From Apus apus (lineage: Eukaryota; Chordata; Aves; Apodiformes; Apodidae), in contig NC_067285.1 of NCBI RefSeq assembly GCF_020740795.1, positions 17,786,001 through 17,850,000 on the forward strand: a stretch of 64,000 bases of DNA. The letters are read 5' to 3'. The translations under genes and the position numbers were made by a program. Position 1 is the first letter of the stretch. Each line of letters opens with the position of its first letter. Shown here piece after piece: positions 25,601 through 40,400 of the stretch. The notes under the pieces are model-generated. The model was not told where the DNA came from. It worked only from the letters and a program-made list of their open reading frames with translations, and did not search any database.

Positions 25601-27950
25601 TATTGCGGTATATCCTGTACTGTTGGCTGCCTGTATCAGGGAGGTGGAAGAATAGGGCAGAGGAAGGAGGAAAGTAGGGGTTTCAGTTTACCATTGATAA
25701 AACTAAGTATAAAGTTTCAATTAAAGAACGTATTTTAAGAACATACGTGCACAGGAAGGGCATTCATTAACTGTACCATAGCACCTAACCATCCTCCAAA
25801 CTTTAAAGCATTTATCTTACCCTTTAAATTCCATAGTGTTAGAGCTAATTTTTGTTTTGTTTTGGTTTTTTCTGATTTTGAAAGTTTAAAAGAGTGTAAA
25901 GGTTTTATTCTTGTTTGCATAGGGACCGCACCAAAACAAGCTTCTTCCTGGATGTGTTGTTTTTTCCTGGTCAGGCACGCCAGGTGAGGGAATGTACTCC
26001 TTTGGTGTTGTGATTACAGCAGTTCTAGAGGAGGAATATGCATAGTCCCTGGAGGGATTATGGTCATTACGAGTGAGTTATATTGTGTTGCTTGTCAAAC
26101 TATGAGATGGAACAGTGCAAAGGATCAGTTATCTGGTTTCAGCAGTTGAAACTTGCATGAGAAAATCTGTTCTAGCAGTGACAAGAAGCAGCCTGTCATG
26201 AATGTGTAAAACATGAATGTAAACCAAAGCTTTGTATTTTTATTCGTCTTAGAATGTTGCTCTAAAGAGCCAAATGAAGTTGTACATATTGTGATACCTA
26301 GTTTGTGTTACTTCAATGCTGAATATGAATTTATATAACAAATAGCCCAAAAGCGTGTTTTAAAGTTGTTATAGTGCCAATGGCCAGGTCAGCAGAGTAT
26401 GAACAGTGTTTCTGCCTCTCTGTGTATTCCTGGCACATATAATACACAATGTGGCTCAGTAGTGCTCTGACCATACCTTTCCACACCACAGAGAGGAAAG
26501 CATTACCTGTTGTTTACCCAGATGTCAAAGTATCAGCAGCCAACATACATAACTACTGTCATTCCCATCGCTGATGGGAGTTGACATAGAGATGCTGCCA
26601 ACCAGACTTGCAGAGGAAGTTTGGAGCAAAGCTATGATCCCCAGTCTCTCGTGCTTAATGCAGAGGCAGTCTTGTTCAGAGCTATTATCTTGCAGTGTTG
26701 CAAAGTACAAATATAACCTCTTGAAATTATATTAGCAGTGCATTTTGGCAAGAAAAATCTCTCACTGTGAGCCACTGTTTACTCCAAGTACAGGGAAAAA
26801 GCTTTCCAAAACATTAGAGACCTGTAAAAAAGGGGAAAAAAAAAAAAAACACCTCACCAAGAAAGTAAGAGATGCACTTTTTTGTTCAAGAACAAGCTTT
26901 TGTTACCCACAGAGTTGGTAGGGAAAATGTAGCCCCTTTTCTCTACAGCTGCTCTGAGCTACCACACTGCAGGAAGGGGAGTAGGTGTGCTGGGGAAGCT
27001 GTGCGTAGGTGGTATGGGGTGTCTGTCCAGCACACAGCTTCACTCCACAGCGAGCAGAAGAAGGGGGAGAGCAGTCTTTCCTAGACACTTCATGCCACTG
27101 TCCTGTACAAAGTAGTGCTGTCACCTGGAAGGAGGGGAAGTCTTTTCCAATTAATAAGCCACCTGAAGCTGCTGTGCTTACCCAAATTGTGTGTACTTCC
27201 TTACATGGAAGGATTTTGAACTTTCCATGGAGGGAGCAGTGTAGCAAAGGCCTCCCTGCCATCCTCTCTTCTGGCTGTGCTTGTGCACTCCTGAAAGCTT
27301 TGCACTTGCTCTTTATAGCAGCGCTGAAAGGCAGCAAGGTCCTGGATGAAAGACAGGAGCCAGACAGCCCTTGTCTGGTGACAGTATTTGGGAAGGGTAA
27401 GAAATGCTCCCATTTTATCTTTGTTCACATGGAAAGTGTCACAGGATGTTTAATGTCCCCTCTGAGCAAAGGCCTGCTGTTTTCCAGATCTTGTCTGAAA
27501 ACCCATGCAGTATTCAGCGGGCCACTTAGTTTATCTTCCTTGGATAAACAAAAGGCTGCTGGAATTTGAAACTTGTTCCAAGAGTCTAGGGTCCAAAGCC
27601 TGCTGAAATCTGTGGGAGTCTCTCCCCTAGTCTGGGGTATTGAATTGAGTTTGAAAATGTAAAGGTTAGTGATCATCAGCAGCATGATCCAAATGGTGCA
27701 TAGGGCATGCAGGGCTGGTGTGTGTCACAGTGGGCCAGCTGTATGCACAAGTTTTGGTGTTATTTCCACTTTTGAGTGTTGCTTGACTTTGGAACAATTT
27801 GAAAATACCATTTGAAATGCCTGCGAGCACTGATCCAGAAATCCCAGTACAGGCTTTGCCTTGATAGGAGAGGAAAAAAAAAATAAATACAAAACCAAGC
27901 CCTCTTAATGCGATGAAAGCACCCGTGGCCCTGTTGAGAAGCACTTTTCA
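16636..27950. other. Intergenic region between PANK1 and SLC16A12
   Basis: I see no gene in this 11-kb stretch. It holds unique AT-rich DNA and low-complexity tracts: a G-rich run at 18594-18608, T-runs near 19779-19790, a long G/T-only-like tract at about 20650-20756, and an A21 run at about 23591-23611 followed by G5. The open frames here are short, overlap on both strands and have no family resemblance. Unannotated enhancers or long non-coding RNAs are possible but not visible. Confidence 0.6.
20650..20756. repeat. Low-complexity T/G-rich tract
   Basis: About 105 bases on the + strand are nearly all T and G, made of TTTTT runs separated by GTT, GG and GTGG. Open frames across it on both strands are artefacts of this composition (Phe/Trp/Leu-rich or Lys/Gln/Thr-rich). 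Confidence 0.8.
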
Positions 27951-28009
27951 TGCTGGTGAAGGCATCACGCAAGGAGGGACTCGGGACTCCTGGTCCCTCT
28001 GACGACAAC

Positions 28010-28470
28010 TTGACAGAGCCGGAGCCACGGTAAGGGGGAGCGCCCCGGGAGCCCCCCGGGCCCCGCGCAGGAGGGCTCGCCAACCGCAGTGGGCTGCCGG
28101 GAGTGCTCCGGAGGGAGCGGGGGAGAAGCCGCGGTGCCCCCCCGCTTCCTCGCCCCGTCCGCTTTGGAACCCGGGGTGTAAAGCCTGGCCCCCACCCTGC
28201 TCCCGCGGAGCCACCGCCCCCGCGGGGGCAGCGCGCACCGAGGGCCGCGCTCCGCCCCGCCGCGCTCCTCCCGCCGCCGCGGGGCTGAGCCTGCAGGTAG
28301 GGGCTGCGCGGGGGGCGCGGGGCTCGTTCCCAGAGCTACAAGGGGGAGGGAGGGAGGGAGCATCCCCTGGCGGGAGGGTCTCCGCGGCGGCGGTGTCGGC
28401 ATCGGAGGGGGCGCGGGGCGGGCAGCGCGGTGCTCCGGAGGGGCTTCAGCTGGATCGCTTTGGTGCTCTG
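28010..28470. promoter_or_regulatory. SLC16A12: CpG island, probable SLC16A12 promoter and first exon
   Basis: This is a sharp island of very high GC with dense CpG in an AT-rich background, with no TATA box recognised. It lies upstream of SLC16A12 on the same strand and is the only strong island in the window, so it is the natural start site for that gene. A good donor (CTGCAG/GTAGGG, GT at 28297-28298) could end a non-coding exon 1. Three overlapping open frames here on the minus strand are products of the GC-rich composition. A bidirectional start cannot be excluded. Confidence 0.75.
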
Positions 28471-31400
28471 CCTGAAACATGGAGCTCGGAACTGCAGAAG
28501 CGTTAAAAACCAAATAAAAATCACTGTAAAGGCCACCAGTAAATTAAATATATTAAATATAAAAGCTGTTGGTTAGATTAAATGCTAGTCAGTTAAAGAA
28601 TAAACTGCCTTTTAAGTTCCTAGGTGGTATAAGGTGTTGTGTTTTTTTTTTCTTGTTGCATAAGCAGAAAAAATATACCTGTTCAGAGAGGGCTAAAAGA
28701 GCTGGCAGAGTGGGGCTTTGCTGTGTGCACAGTGTCCGTGTGCATCCGGACCCTCCTGGCTGTCACCTAGACCCGCGGACACAAGCTGTGTCTGTGTGTG
28801 GGGATGTGGCTCTCAAGAAAGCTCTGCAAACTGATCCGCAGACGGGTCAGGCTGGGAGAGCTGGTCAGTGGTTTTCCACAGAAATAGTTACATGTGAAAG
28901 TGACTAATCACTTCTGAACATCCTTGATACTTCTCTTGGAATATTAATGTAATTCATTTTCAGGAGAATACTTAGTGCCTTGCAGAGGGACAGTCCCTTG
29001 CTCTATAATATACTTAAGCCAGGTAGTATTGTAGGTATGTGTCTTACAGGAGATTTTGTGTTCACAGCCAGGCTAAGTTCAGAAAACTGTTCAATGAAAA
29101 AAAATATATGCCAGAAGATACAATGAGTGTTATCCTTATTTTGAACTTTGTGATAATTTGTCCCTTCTTTGTTGAAGGGTTCTCTTTAACATCTCTGGGG
29201 TAAGTTGTTAATTAGGTATTTGGGATGAATTTGGGTTCCCATGATAGCCTTTTGACTGAATTGATTTCATTAACAAGCTGCTTTGGGGTAGCTGAGTCTG
29301 TTTTAAGTCCACTCCTGCAGTGGCAATAAGGAAACATTTCCATTAGTGCTGGGAAGTTTGAGGATAATATGAAACTTAATGAAGTGAAACAGGGTTGCAT
29401 TTTGCTCAGTGATTCAGTTAGGGATGTGTTATCCCAAATCATTAGCTGTTACTATCCTTTCAAGTGAATTTTTTAGCTGTATGTTGCTCACTATTTTCTG
29501 TGCTTTTTGTTTTATATTTTTTCACTTGCCTTATATTTAACTTTTACTTTTCCACCTTTTGCAACAGTATTACAGAAGCTGTACTTTAATGTAAGGTTTC
29601 ACAGGGCTTCCCTTAGGGCTTCTCTATTAATGCTTTTAAAATTCAATCATTAACTTTTGCCTTAAACTCAAGCTGGAAAGTGATGCTGAAAGACAATATA
29701 GCACAGTGTGTAACTCTGTTTTACAAAGCTTTAGCAGTTTATTTACCTGATATGTAAAGAAGGGAAACCTCAGAAACCTCTTCCCCCAGCCTGCATATTC
29801 ACTTCAGCTACAGGCTGTATTTCATTTACCTAACGAGTAAACCTCATGCGTGACTGCATTGGCTATGTTGGCTCTTGCCTGCAACTGCAAGAAAGGGGAC
29901 TAGGAGACCCCCAGGGATCCCTTCCAGATCTGTATTCCCAGGCCAAGATCCTACAGACTGGGCACAGGAGGGTAAGATTTTTCGGATGTTTCAATGCAGG
30001 CATAATTGCTTCCTCAGGGAGAACTTTGGCATATGTTTCCTTAGAGAACGTGCTTGCGTAAGCAGCCCCCGGCCACCCTCTGGGCTGTACTAGTACAACC
30101 ATTAGCGGGACTGGTGGTGAACCACATCGGGAAACTGCCACGGGTTCAAACACATATTTTCTTCTTTGTTTATTGATTACTTTTAACTTTGCTCTGTCTG
30201 ACTGTGTGGGTGCTGTGTCAGGGCTGAGAAGGTAGCCTGGCAGGAGGGAACGCGTGGCAGGGAGCAGGAGGTAAGGGCTGTTCCCACCAGCACTGTTGCT
30301 GCTGAAAGAAATGATTGCTTATCAAATTGTGGCCAGTAGTAGATGACATGGTTAAGGCACTTTCTTGGAAAATGTAGCTGAATGCTCAGTTTTTTTAGTG
30401 CAGTTGTGTGGTTGTGTGCACATGCCATTAGCTGTATACATGAAGAACCAATTCGCTTTTCTGGCGTGATTCTCACTTTTCACCTAATGATTTTGCTTTT
30501 GTGATGTATAGCTATGTCTTTGTATAACTTCAGGATACATTTCCTATTGTATTCTCTCTTGCAGTATGAGGGTTTCAAAAGCCTGTTTTTCTGGGAAGTA
30601 GACATAGGCTTCGTAAGGGTTTGAATATTATTAATCAGATTATATTCAGCTGGATAGGTGGATGCCTAAAATTCTAAAACGGAAGATTAAACCACCCCTA
30701 AGAGGGTGCCTCTAATCCTAGAGAGCATAATTGTCACCTGCATGTAACTTACTCTCTTTTACGTGGATATATAATATTTATTATACTTTTGAGTGTAGTG
30801 TAGACCTACTGTTCTGTATCGTGGAAGTGATTAGGAAAATAGCACTGCTTTGTAATTGGTATGGTGAGACTGAACAGTCAGTGGAGTATAAGCTTTCTGT
30901 AATCTGCTATGATTTATTTCAGTCTGGAGAGCATTGATGCTTTTGTGCATTGTTTTAGGACTTGTTCTCATTCTTTCTTTAGACACTTTGTTTCTCTGTC
31001 ATGATCCTGTTGTAGCCAGTAAGAAAATGCTTTCAGCACATCAACTTTTGTGTAGTGTGTGACTATTTGGAGAATGATGGTACGCTTTCTTGTTCATAGA
31101 ACTTTAAGGGGTACTTACTTGCTATTCCAGTCTTTATTCACCAGAGAAAAACCACAGAGTTGTTTTCTTCTAACCTAAATCAAGAAGCTATATTAGAGTT
31201 ATGAAAAATGTGTTACCTTTACCCCCTGTGATGGGTCACTACACCTGCAGCCTGGGTTGTCTTCTTAGAGACTCATTTATATTTTGAAATGCATTTTGTT
31301 CTTTCTAAGAGGAAAGAGGCTTAATTACTAGCAGCCTTGTGAGAGTCAAGTATATTTTTCATATGCTATATGGTTGTCTGTATTAATTGACATATGTATT

Positions 31401-34400
31401 TGTGAGCAGTAAGAACACAAGCCTGCAGGCAGGAGGATCCCAGCCTATGGTATGGCAAAATTTGGACAGGTGCATTCCTTTAAAACCACAATTGTAAACA
31501 CCCAGGCTAATCACTCAGTTTTTCTTTACTGAAAATGAAGGTGTTTTCTATTTGGTTTATTGAACTTCAAAGATAGTTTTGTTTTCTTGTCTGGAAGTTG
31601 TCTGCTCTTGATATGATGCAGTAAGCAGAAGAGCTGTTGCCAAAAAGAATGGACACCAATTCAGCTGCTCTGGATGAAGACATCTGGATGGAAGATTGTC
31701 TTTCTGGATTCTCTCCTTGTCTCTCTCTTAGGCTTGTAGCATGCTGGATGTAACAACATGCAGGGCAAGCTGTGATCTTCCGATCACAAAATCTTTGGAG
31801 TTAAGGTCCCTCCTGCTTTTGGAAGAAGTGTTCTCCATGTTCAGTACCAGAGGGATGGGGTGTTGTCTGCCCAGCTGCTCAATGGCACCAGGCTGGCACA
31901 GTAATAGATGATATCATAATACAGCTCAGGATCCTGCAAAATGCAGGGATAGCCCAGAAGCACATACAGTATCTTTCCTTTCACTGTAAAGGTAAAATCT
32001 ATCACTTGTGTCTCTGCAGCATTTTAAGCTGTGCAGGCCCCTGAGGCACCACTTCTGAAGCAAGGGAACTTACTCAGTGGTAAGATTAGCCAGCATTTTG
32101 TGGCAGACGTCTTCCCCAGAGCCTGTGGCAGCTGGAAGTTGTGGAACTGGCTTGAGGGAATGAGATAATGTATTTTATTAATGAATTCGGCTGAGCCTAA
32201 TTTTCATTAGTAAAACTTGGTTACTTTGCATACAATACAAAAGCCATTGAATAGCTGGTTTTCAGTTGCAGTTCAGTGTTGGAGAATTGCAGGTTATCCA
32301 CAAGGCAGGATATTCTTGCTGCTTTTCCTTGGGAATTAAGAAAAGTGAATCAGCACTCTTTGTTATTATTTGTTTTATGTGTCATATTTATTAGTTTCTG
32401 CTTATTTCATTTGATGAGATAATGAAGTGAGAAGGCAGTAAGTGAAGTGATTTTTAGCATCTGCTTTTAGACATTATTTCCACTGAAGGATTGTTGGTCT
32501 CTTCCCCCCTCCAGATGATTTTCTGGGCTTTTGTGTAAATGCTGTCTTGGAGTGTTATGGACCTCCACACTTGTATGCACCAGGAAACAGGCTTGCAGCT
32601 GATGCAGTGTTTTGTTTGGGTAAAGCTATTGAAGTGAATAGAGTTTAAATTAATGTAAAAACAATATAACTGAGATAAGTTGCACTCCTTTTCCTATTAA
32701 ACATTATTTTCTTTAACTGTTCTGGTTGTCACAAGAATCTATTCAGTTGCTGGGGAATATTACCTTTAAATGCTTTTTGCATGATAAGTGCATTAGTTGC
32801 TGCCACAGGATCATCATTACAGTATCCAGAAATAATGGTAATGTGCAACCCTAGGCCATACGTAGATATTTAGTTACAATGTATGTTATTGTTTGTTTAA
32901 CTCACTGGTAGGTTATTTATGGAGAACTAATTTGTCACCCTTTTCTTTCCAACCTTCCAAGTTTTTGTGCCATCTGGGAGAGACTGGGAATTATAAATTT
33001 TCCTTCTGCTAGATGAGAACTGCCTTGTGCTTGTCAAGAGAAATGTCCCTTTTGGTCCTGACACTTGGTGATACCACCAAAATGACATCCATAGTTTTTC
33101 CAAGAGACATGACCAAACTTCTGGGATTCCTCAACTGTCTCAGTTTGCTAGTTCCTTGCCTACACACAAATCAGTGCACTTAATATTTGGAAGCTCTTCT
33201 TGAATTAATTTTAAGCATTAGATAAGCGTGCACATGAAAATATGGTAAAAGAAACTTCAGTTCTTGATTGCAAAGTTGGAAGCAAAGTTCCAGAGAGGAT
33301 ACAAATAGAAGAAGAAAACATTATCTTTGGATATTAAAAAAAAAAAAAAGTGTTTCCTAGCCATTGCAGAAGATCCTAGAGTAAAGTTCTGAGTACAAAA
33401 CCTGAGAATATGTTTTAGCTAATGACAACCAAACTCCTGCATCCAGTTTTCTGAATAAGACCGGAAAGTAGTTTTGAAGTTGTGAATTTAACTCCGTGTT
33501 CCTCAGCAGGACAGTGCTGACCCCTTTCTCTCCCTTTGTTCAAGATGCAAACAGTCTCCTGTCTTTCACTTTTTTAATATTTTTTTTAATTTTTATTTTT
33601 TTATTTTTTATTTCAGTTCAAAGCTTCCTTCTTTCCTTCCTGCAGTTTTTGGATTTCTCCCAGTGTGGATGTGATGACTCTCACTTCACAGATGTGAAAT
33701 GCAAATGTGGGAAGTGGGATCTTTTCCCTGCCTCTCTAGGGATTTCCAGGAGTCTATGGTGCAGTGGAGTTTCTTAGTTAATGTGACTCAAATGGTTTTC
33801 CTGCTGGCCACTGTGCTTTTGCAGCTGTTACAGTACTTAATAAGTTGTGTCTTAAAGCGTTCACTGTATGCTCATCTTAAACTTGGTTGGCTTTGAGAGC
33901 TTCTCGATGACCACACAAAACTTCTTAATTTAATCTGGTATAGGCAAATGCCTCCTCCTCCTCCTGTCCATTTTAGAGTTTATCTCATTATTGTCATGTT
34001 TGAAAATATCAAGCTTCTTCAACAGAGTGTTGGGAGCTGGTTCAGGCAACTTGCTGATTGGTGTGCAGTTCAGAAGCTGGTAGTACAGGACTGTGGGCTG
34101 CTTGTCTGTGGTCGTTGTCCCAGCTCTTCTCTGCTCTGTCTTCATTTGCTGATACTGCAGTAAACTATGTGATCCTGTGTCAAATCATGTGCATTACTTG
34201 TATGCTTTCCCTAAGCCACCAGGACACTTGGATTGGTAATTTCTTGGCTTTGTTCCTCTCCTTCAGAGGCCCTTCAAACTCACCACCAGGTTTGTAACCT
34301 AATGTTTGGAGTCAGTGCTGAAGGAATCGGTTTGCACATTTTGATATGCTGTTGTTGTTACACTTCTCATTAGAAACAGCTTTTCTTTTCTTATAGAAAT

Positions 34401-37400
34401 AAACATTTCTGGGAGTTCACATTGTTGGTTTTCATTTTTTTTTGTTTGTTTGGGGCTTTTGTGGGTGTTTTTAGCATTGCAGCTTTCCAGAACATGTCCT
34501 GTCAATTTGCATAACAAACCACTGTCCATCTCTTCTCATCATGATCATGTCCAGTGCTGCAACATGTTCCTGGAGAGTTCTTTCCCCTATTGACTGTATC
34601 TGTTGGCAACCCTGCTACCATGCAAATATCCCCTTAAATTACACTTCTATAAAAGTTTAAAAGTTACACTATGTGATATGCCTAATCTAACAAAGCAACA
34701 CTACTTGGTCTGGATAAAGGCAATAGGTGTTTGGGAAGCTTCTTCATAAAATGCCCTCTGCCTTTTAACTCCCTTCCTTTCTCTTTGTGAAACTTTTGTA
34801 ATAGCTTTTATTTAATTAGTTCTAAGAGTCCTTGGGGCAGCTATAGCATCATACAAGCAGTAGCAAGTAAAAGTGCCTTTTTTGAATGGAAAAAAATGGG
34901 AAAAACAGAGCATGTGAAGCTGGTGACAGGCAGGATAATGCGTGAAACGAGTGGAGTGTGTTTTAGGGTGGCTGTGAAGGAAGAAAAGGATATCAGCTGG
35001 CACTTGTGGAATGAAAGTTGGTTGGGATTTTTTTTTCTTCAGGTGAATTTGGAATTTTGTACTAATATACAGTTTATCAAATATAACCTGCCCTAATGTG
35101 AAATGCCTGGTCAAGAGGAAAAATTATCTAACAATGCAAGATTTAGAGCATGCAACAAAGCTTTGTTTAGGAAGGTTCATAGTCAGATATCGCTAGGAAC
35201 AACTTTCCAGTGTGTTTCAGGCTACCAACATAAACGGGTGTTACTTAATTGGAAATGGAAACTTAACTCATTGAGAGATCTCTTAGTTGAGAAATAGGCA
35301 TTAATTTAACTTAACCTTATTTTTTACCAGTTTTGACATGAGATCAAGATTTTCATCAATGAATTTATGGGTGACCCAACAGTTCACTGTGACAATTGTT
35401 CTTTGGGATACTCCAAGTTACTCTTTCAGGTAATTCAGAAGACACAGTTTAATAATGCTGTCATAATAGTTATTTATTCCTTAGGTTGGGTGAATTTCCA
35501 TTATAAATAGAAAATACTATCGAAAAAATCACTAGGCCATGTTCTTTTTCACAGAAAGAAACTCAGTTTCACCGAGAGAAGATTTTAAGGAATATCATCC
35601 TCGGTGATCAAAATATAAACATGCATTTTAGACATTATTTTAGACATAATTTCACTGTCTGATCATTCTTGATTTGTTTTTGCTTCTTTTGTCATCCATG
35701 TAATAAGCTGTTTAAAGTGAAACTGATCCCACTAAAAGGATTACTGATAATGGGATCTAGTTAAGGGGCAATTACAAGGTTGGCTGGAATAATAGGAGAA
35801 GATAACTACCGAGTCCTCTTTTTAAATCTCTTGTTATTTGGTTCCCAATTTTACATGTGGTTAAGATTTTCACCAAATGATAATTATATGACTGTCCAAC
35901 CTGATCAGCTATCAAATGCTTTTTTTCACGATGGCTCCTTGACCAGTAATGTCAATAAGGAAGCTGAGATAGAGGAGCCACAACTACTTTTTTTTTGTTA
36001 AGCTTTCTTATAACTCCTATGAGAGCATTATACCAGGTAGGAAACTTATAGTTATTGCTGCAGTCTTTTCCTGAATTTCTTAGTCAGGTGTTTGTTTTTA
36101 TGAAGTTTCTTATGCAGTGGTTCAAGATGCTGCAGTTAGTCTGTAGGATCACATGAAGCAGCAGAGCCTACATAGTTTCCTTCTGAAGTGTTTCCATTTG
36201 AGAGTTTCCCAATAGGAGTGTCTGGGTGTTTCACAGCAGATTTGGCAGGCTGGGCTAGTTCTTTGGTAAATGCTCTGCTGCTCTCAGCTGCTGTAATTAG
36301 GACTGGGTTTAACAGGGAGAAGAGTTGGAGCATTTTTATCAATTCTTTTATTAACTGTTCTTAAATACATTTCTAGGGTTTTTTTTAACAAATAGCATCA
36401 ACCTCTTTCTCTCTTTTTTTCCCTTTTCAAGTCCTTTAAAATTTCACTGTTTATGGGCTCCTTTATTGTTGCTGTCTAACATTTAACAAAGTGCCTCCCT
36501 AACATGTCGTCTTGCTGCTCTGTATGGGCTCTTCTTTCTTTTACAGCTACCTGTCTTTTCAGTGTAGCTATAGAAAAGACCAACCTGATACAATCTGGGC
36601 AAAGTGGTTTCCTGTTTTTCTACTTACTGTCTTATTATTCTTAACATAACTCCAACTTCCCTCCTGTAAAATTTCTGCCGTCCCTACTTAGAAGTTAGTT
36701 TTCCTGACAGAGGCGCCCTGGGATCTTTTGCTGGAGAGTTAAGCTAATCCCATACTTCTTGTGATCAGCCATTTTTTCAAGCATTTTCTCAAATTACATT
36801 TCCATTCCTTAAATGTGAAAGTAGGTGTGTTCGAACACTTACTGTAATATTCTGCTTGCTTGCTGACAGTTCTGTGTGTCTATGGAGCTGAGAGATACAG
36901 CTGAGGAATTGAACAGGAACACCAGAGAAAATGAAAATTGAATTAATTTTTAAAGAATTAAAATAGCCAGAAGTTTTGAGAGAAAAGGTAAAATGTATTT
37001 GATAATATGGATAATTTAATTTTTTTTTTTTACTTTTTGCATATAAAAAAAAAAAAGAGGAATGTTCTTTAACACAAAATTAAGAAACTGTTTTTCTGGA
37101 CTGCAATACTAATTAGGAGAAGCACACCCTTAAGTAGCATGGAAAGTTCCTGCTAATCATTCCTGCAAATGATGTAATCAAGCAGCTGCACCAGTACTCA
37201 CTCAGCAGAGGGAACTTGAGGCACTTTTCTCAAAGCTTTAAAGTTTCCCTAGAAGCTAAATTAAGCAAGGATCTAATTGAAATATGGATGGCTTGGTGAG
37301 GCTCAATGGAAGGCTGAACATGAAGAAGGTGCTGATCTGCCCAAGACCTGTCAGTTGTTAACTTTCAGTGTGGAATTTCACTAAGACAAACTGTTACTTG

Positions 37401-40400
37401 TGAGTAGATGAATGTTCACAATATGCATGCTGTCAGATATGTTCTTCCTGGTTAGAGATTTGGTTTTATGACATGCTAAGGACTTTTCCTCGTGACCTCC
37501 ATCTGTTTCCTTGTCTTGCGTTTTAGTGTTTGATGTTTCCTTCCCGGCTTAGTAGCTTCCCTGTTGTTATTTTCTGAAGTTTCAGGGTGAGAGGAAGGAG
37601 ATGGATACTGAAGAGAACAGACTAAGCAGAGCATAATGTGGGAACGGGAGAAGCAACATGGAAACCGAAGGGATGTTAAACAGCTCTTAGAGAAGGGAGG
37701 TGCTGGCGAGGGACATAGGTGAGTGGGCTGGTGCAGAAGAGGTCAAGAAAAGTAATAAAGATATTACAACTGTCCTAGAGCTACATAAATGGGGTAAATA
37801 TAGGAAAAGATTAAGACTGGCCTAGAGCTTGGTGCATACAGTGGTAAATGGAGGAAATATTTGCAATTCCTTTGCCTTTCACTCTAAGCATTAATGAATT
37901 TTCTCCAGCTATGCTTAAGCTACTTTATACTTGTTCTTCATAAAATTCATCTGCACGACTGTTCTCCAAGTGACTTTGAAAGCTGTGTATGTTGTTGTTC
38001 ACAAGAAAAATGGGGTTTAAACTCACTGGTGGGAATAAATCTGTTCTGGGAGTGCTTCCTGGCATTCTGGACACAGAGGCTGTCATGCTTCTCTGGCCTC
38101 ACCCGACCCATAACTGCTGTGAAGGTAGTAAATGTCATGTACAGTTTGTGTATATATGTCATCTTAATGCACAGTCATTTTGATTTTGTGTAGCCAGGAT
38201 AGTGTGAAGAAGCAGAAAGTAGGGTGAGACCCTGTGTTTGGTCTGGGAGCTGTACGCTACTGCCAAGGGGCAGCTCTGATATAGACCTGACCTTCTGCCT
38301 GTTTCTCTGGCTGAAGCCCTGTCCTTCTATGTATGGAACATTTTCAAAAAGTATCCACAGTGTTTGGCAGGTGAGGTAGTATTTCTTGAGATTATGGAGC
38401 TGCCCAGGTACCCCAAACACTATAAATGGAGCAGCCGAACAATGTAGGAAAAAAAGCAACCCCTTGGTCCCCAGGCAGGCTGGTGTGACTGTGCCTGCTG
38501 TTCCTAAATCCATCATGCAAATGCTTCACATCTTTACATTGTTCTGATATCATGATTTAATCAATTTGTTTAAAGAAGAAAACATTCATGGTGGAAGGAG
38601 GCGTGGATGGAAGGGGCAGTGAGTGTTTTGCAGTGTGCTAGGTTTTAAAAGGTCAGTGGTTCCTGTTGCAGTGCTGGCCAGTTGCTAGGCTGCTGTGGAT
38701 TTCTGTGCTCCTTTCCCTGGCAAAAGGGACCTCGTGATGAAGTGCAAGGTTATAGTAGTGCCTTTTTAGTAACCTCACTTGCTCCTTTCTACTGCCTGAG
38801 CAGATTGGGTGAGGGAGATGCCCTCAGAAGCAGTTGTTTTCTTTCCAGAGTTTTCAAAAACAACTCCTGTAGTAACTTCTAGGTTATTTATTCTGCCAGA
38901 TTACCTAATGGATTAACTTGGGGAACAGAGTTGCTGTTAAGTGAATGGTGAGGGCACACTGGGTAGCTGAGGCTACCTTCACCCCACTTACATCTTCTTT
39001 GAACTCATGCAGAGCACATTTACTTAATGCTTGAGTGAAAATTACCTAGCAAAGGTTGCGAAGTGTAGAACTCTTTTGTGGGCTTTTATTTTAACCCTAC
39101 TTTCCTGTAGCCATCTCAAGCAGCAGGAACTTTTATGCATGTCTGAGATGTGTTTAAAATAGCAACCATCACTGCCAGTGTGGATTAGGCCTTGCAGTGC
39201 TAAAAGTGGAGCAGATACAAAACAAGAGTCTCTTATTCTGCACCAGAAAGGTTAAGAAAAAGATACAACATGAGAGCAAACCAAGGTAGGGCTGGGACGG
39301 GGAGGATATGTTTACTCAGACAAAGTATGTGCTTTCTGCCCGTTTCTCTTTGTTTGCAGGGTCCACAATCTGTATTATCCATTATATGGATAATTACAAA
39401 CAGCATCACAGTGTAAGCAAGTAAAGTTTTCTAACCTCAGAATAAAAATGCCAGGATGCCATAGTGTTTATTAGACATGTGCTGCAACATGAAAGGTAAT
39501 TATTTAATTTACCTCTTAGTTCAGTGGCTATGACAATCATGGTACTCCCTGAAGCAAGCATGAAGTCAGGGAGATGAGGCTTGCACTGATCCTACCATGG
39601 GGAAAATTGGTGTCCTTTTTCTATTTTGGCTGGGCTTTTCTTATAATATTTTTGTTTTCAGTTGCTTGCAATATCATTAAATGTTTGCTGTTCATGTGTA
39701 CGTTGGCAGGCAGGGTTCTGTGAAAATAACAGCAAGTGATCATGTAACAAAATACCTAATCTATGTTTGCTTAGCCTGGTATGTCATCAAATTCTTCCCA
39801 AGTATGTTAATGTACAGCTAAAATGCTAACTAGAGCTTGCCCGAAGCTCTGAGCCAGAGATCTAGGCTGAGGTCCTGACACCCACCTATTGCTGTATGTA
39901 GGCTGAATTAGTTAGGGCTCTGTATGTGGAGACTGTTGACTCCTCTGTCACAATCTGAAAGACTGTGAGTATGTTTTTGTTCACTGAAGGGTTACTATTA
40001 TCCCATCTGTCATTTCTGGAACTTCCTCCTCCACCCTTAATGATGAAAACCTAACATGAAATATTCACCCCTTCAGAAGAGCAGTTAATGATACCGCTCA
40101 GATCCAAAATAAGAAGCCTTGCCTTGCCAAGACTTTGCAGAAGTGCTGCAGAGGTCTGAATTTCTCAGGATCTCTGTGATGTATCATGAGCTTGTGCAAA
40201 CTCTGCCAAAGAGCACTATTTGTGATTGCCAGGAAATCCTTGAGCGAAATAATTTTATCAGTGTCCTATTAATTCAGGTGGCTGTCATGAATTCTTATGG
40301 GTTATTTGATCCTCCAGGCATTTGAACATAATATATTAAGTTGCAATAATACAATAAATCCATGTTTGAGGCCCTTAGTATTAAATGTCAAGTGTGGTGG

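Noticed and set aside
27009-27569. 186-codon open frame on the + strand
   Set aside because: Overlaps a 144-codon frame on the other strand, has no recognised domain, and no splice or promoter context; likely chance, though a lineage-specific transcript cannot be excluded.
27965-28513. 182-codon minus-strand Pro/Ala/Arg-rich open frame
   Set aside because: It follows from the GC-rich CpG island; several frames are open there at once and none has recognisable motifs.
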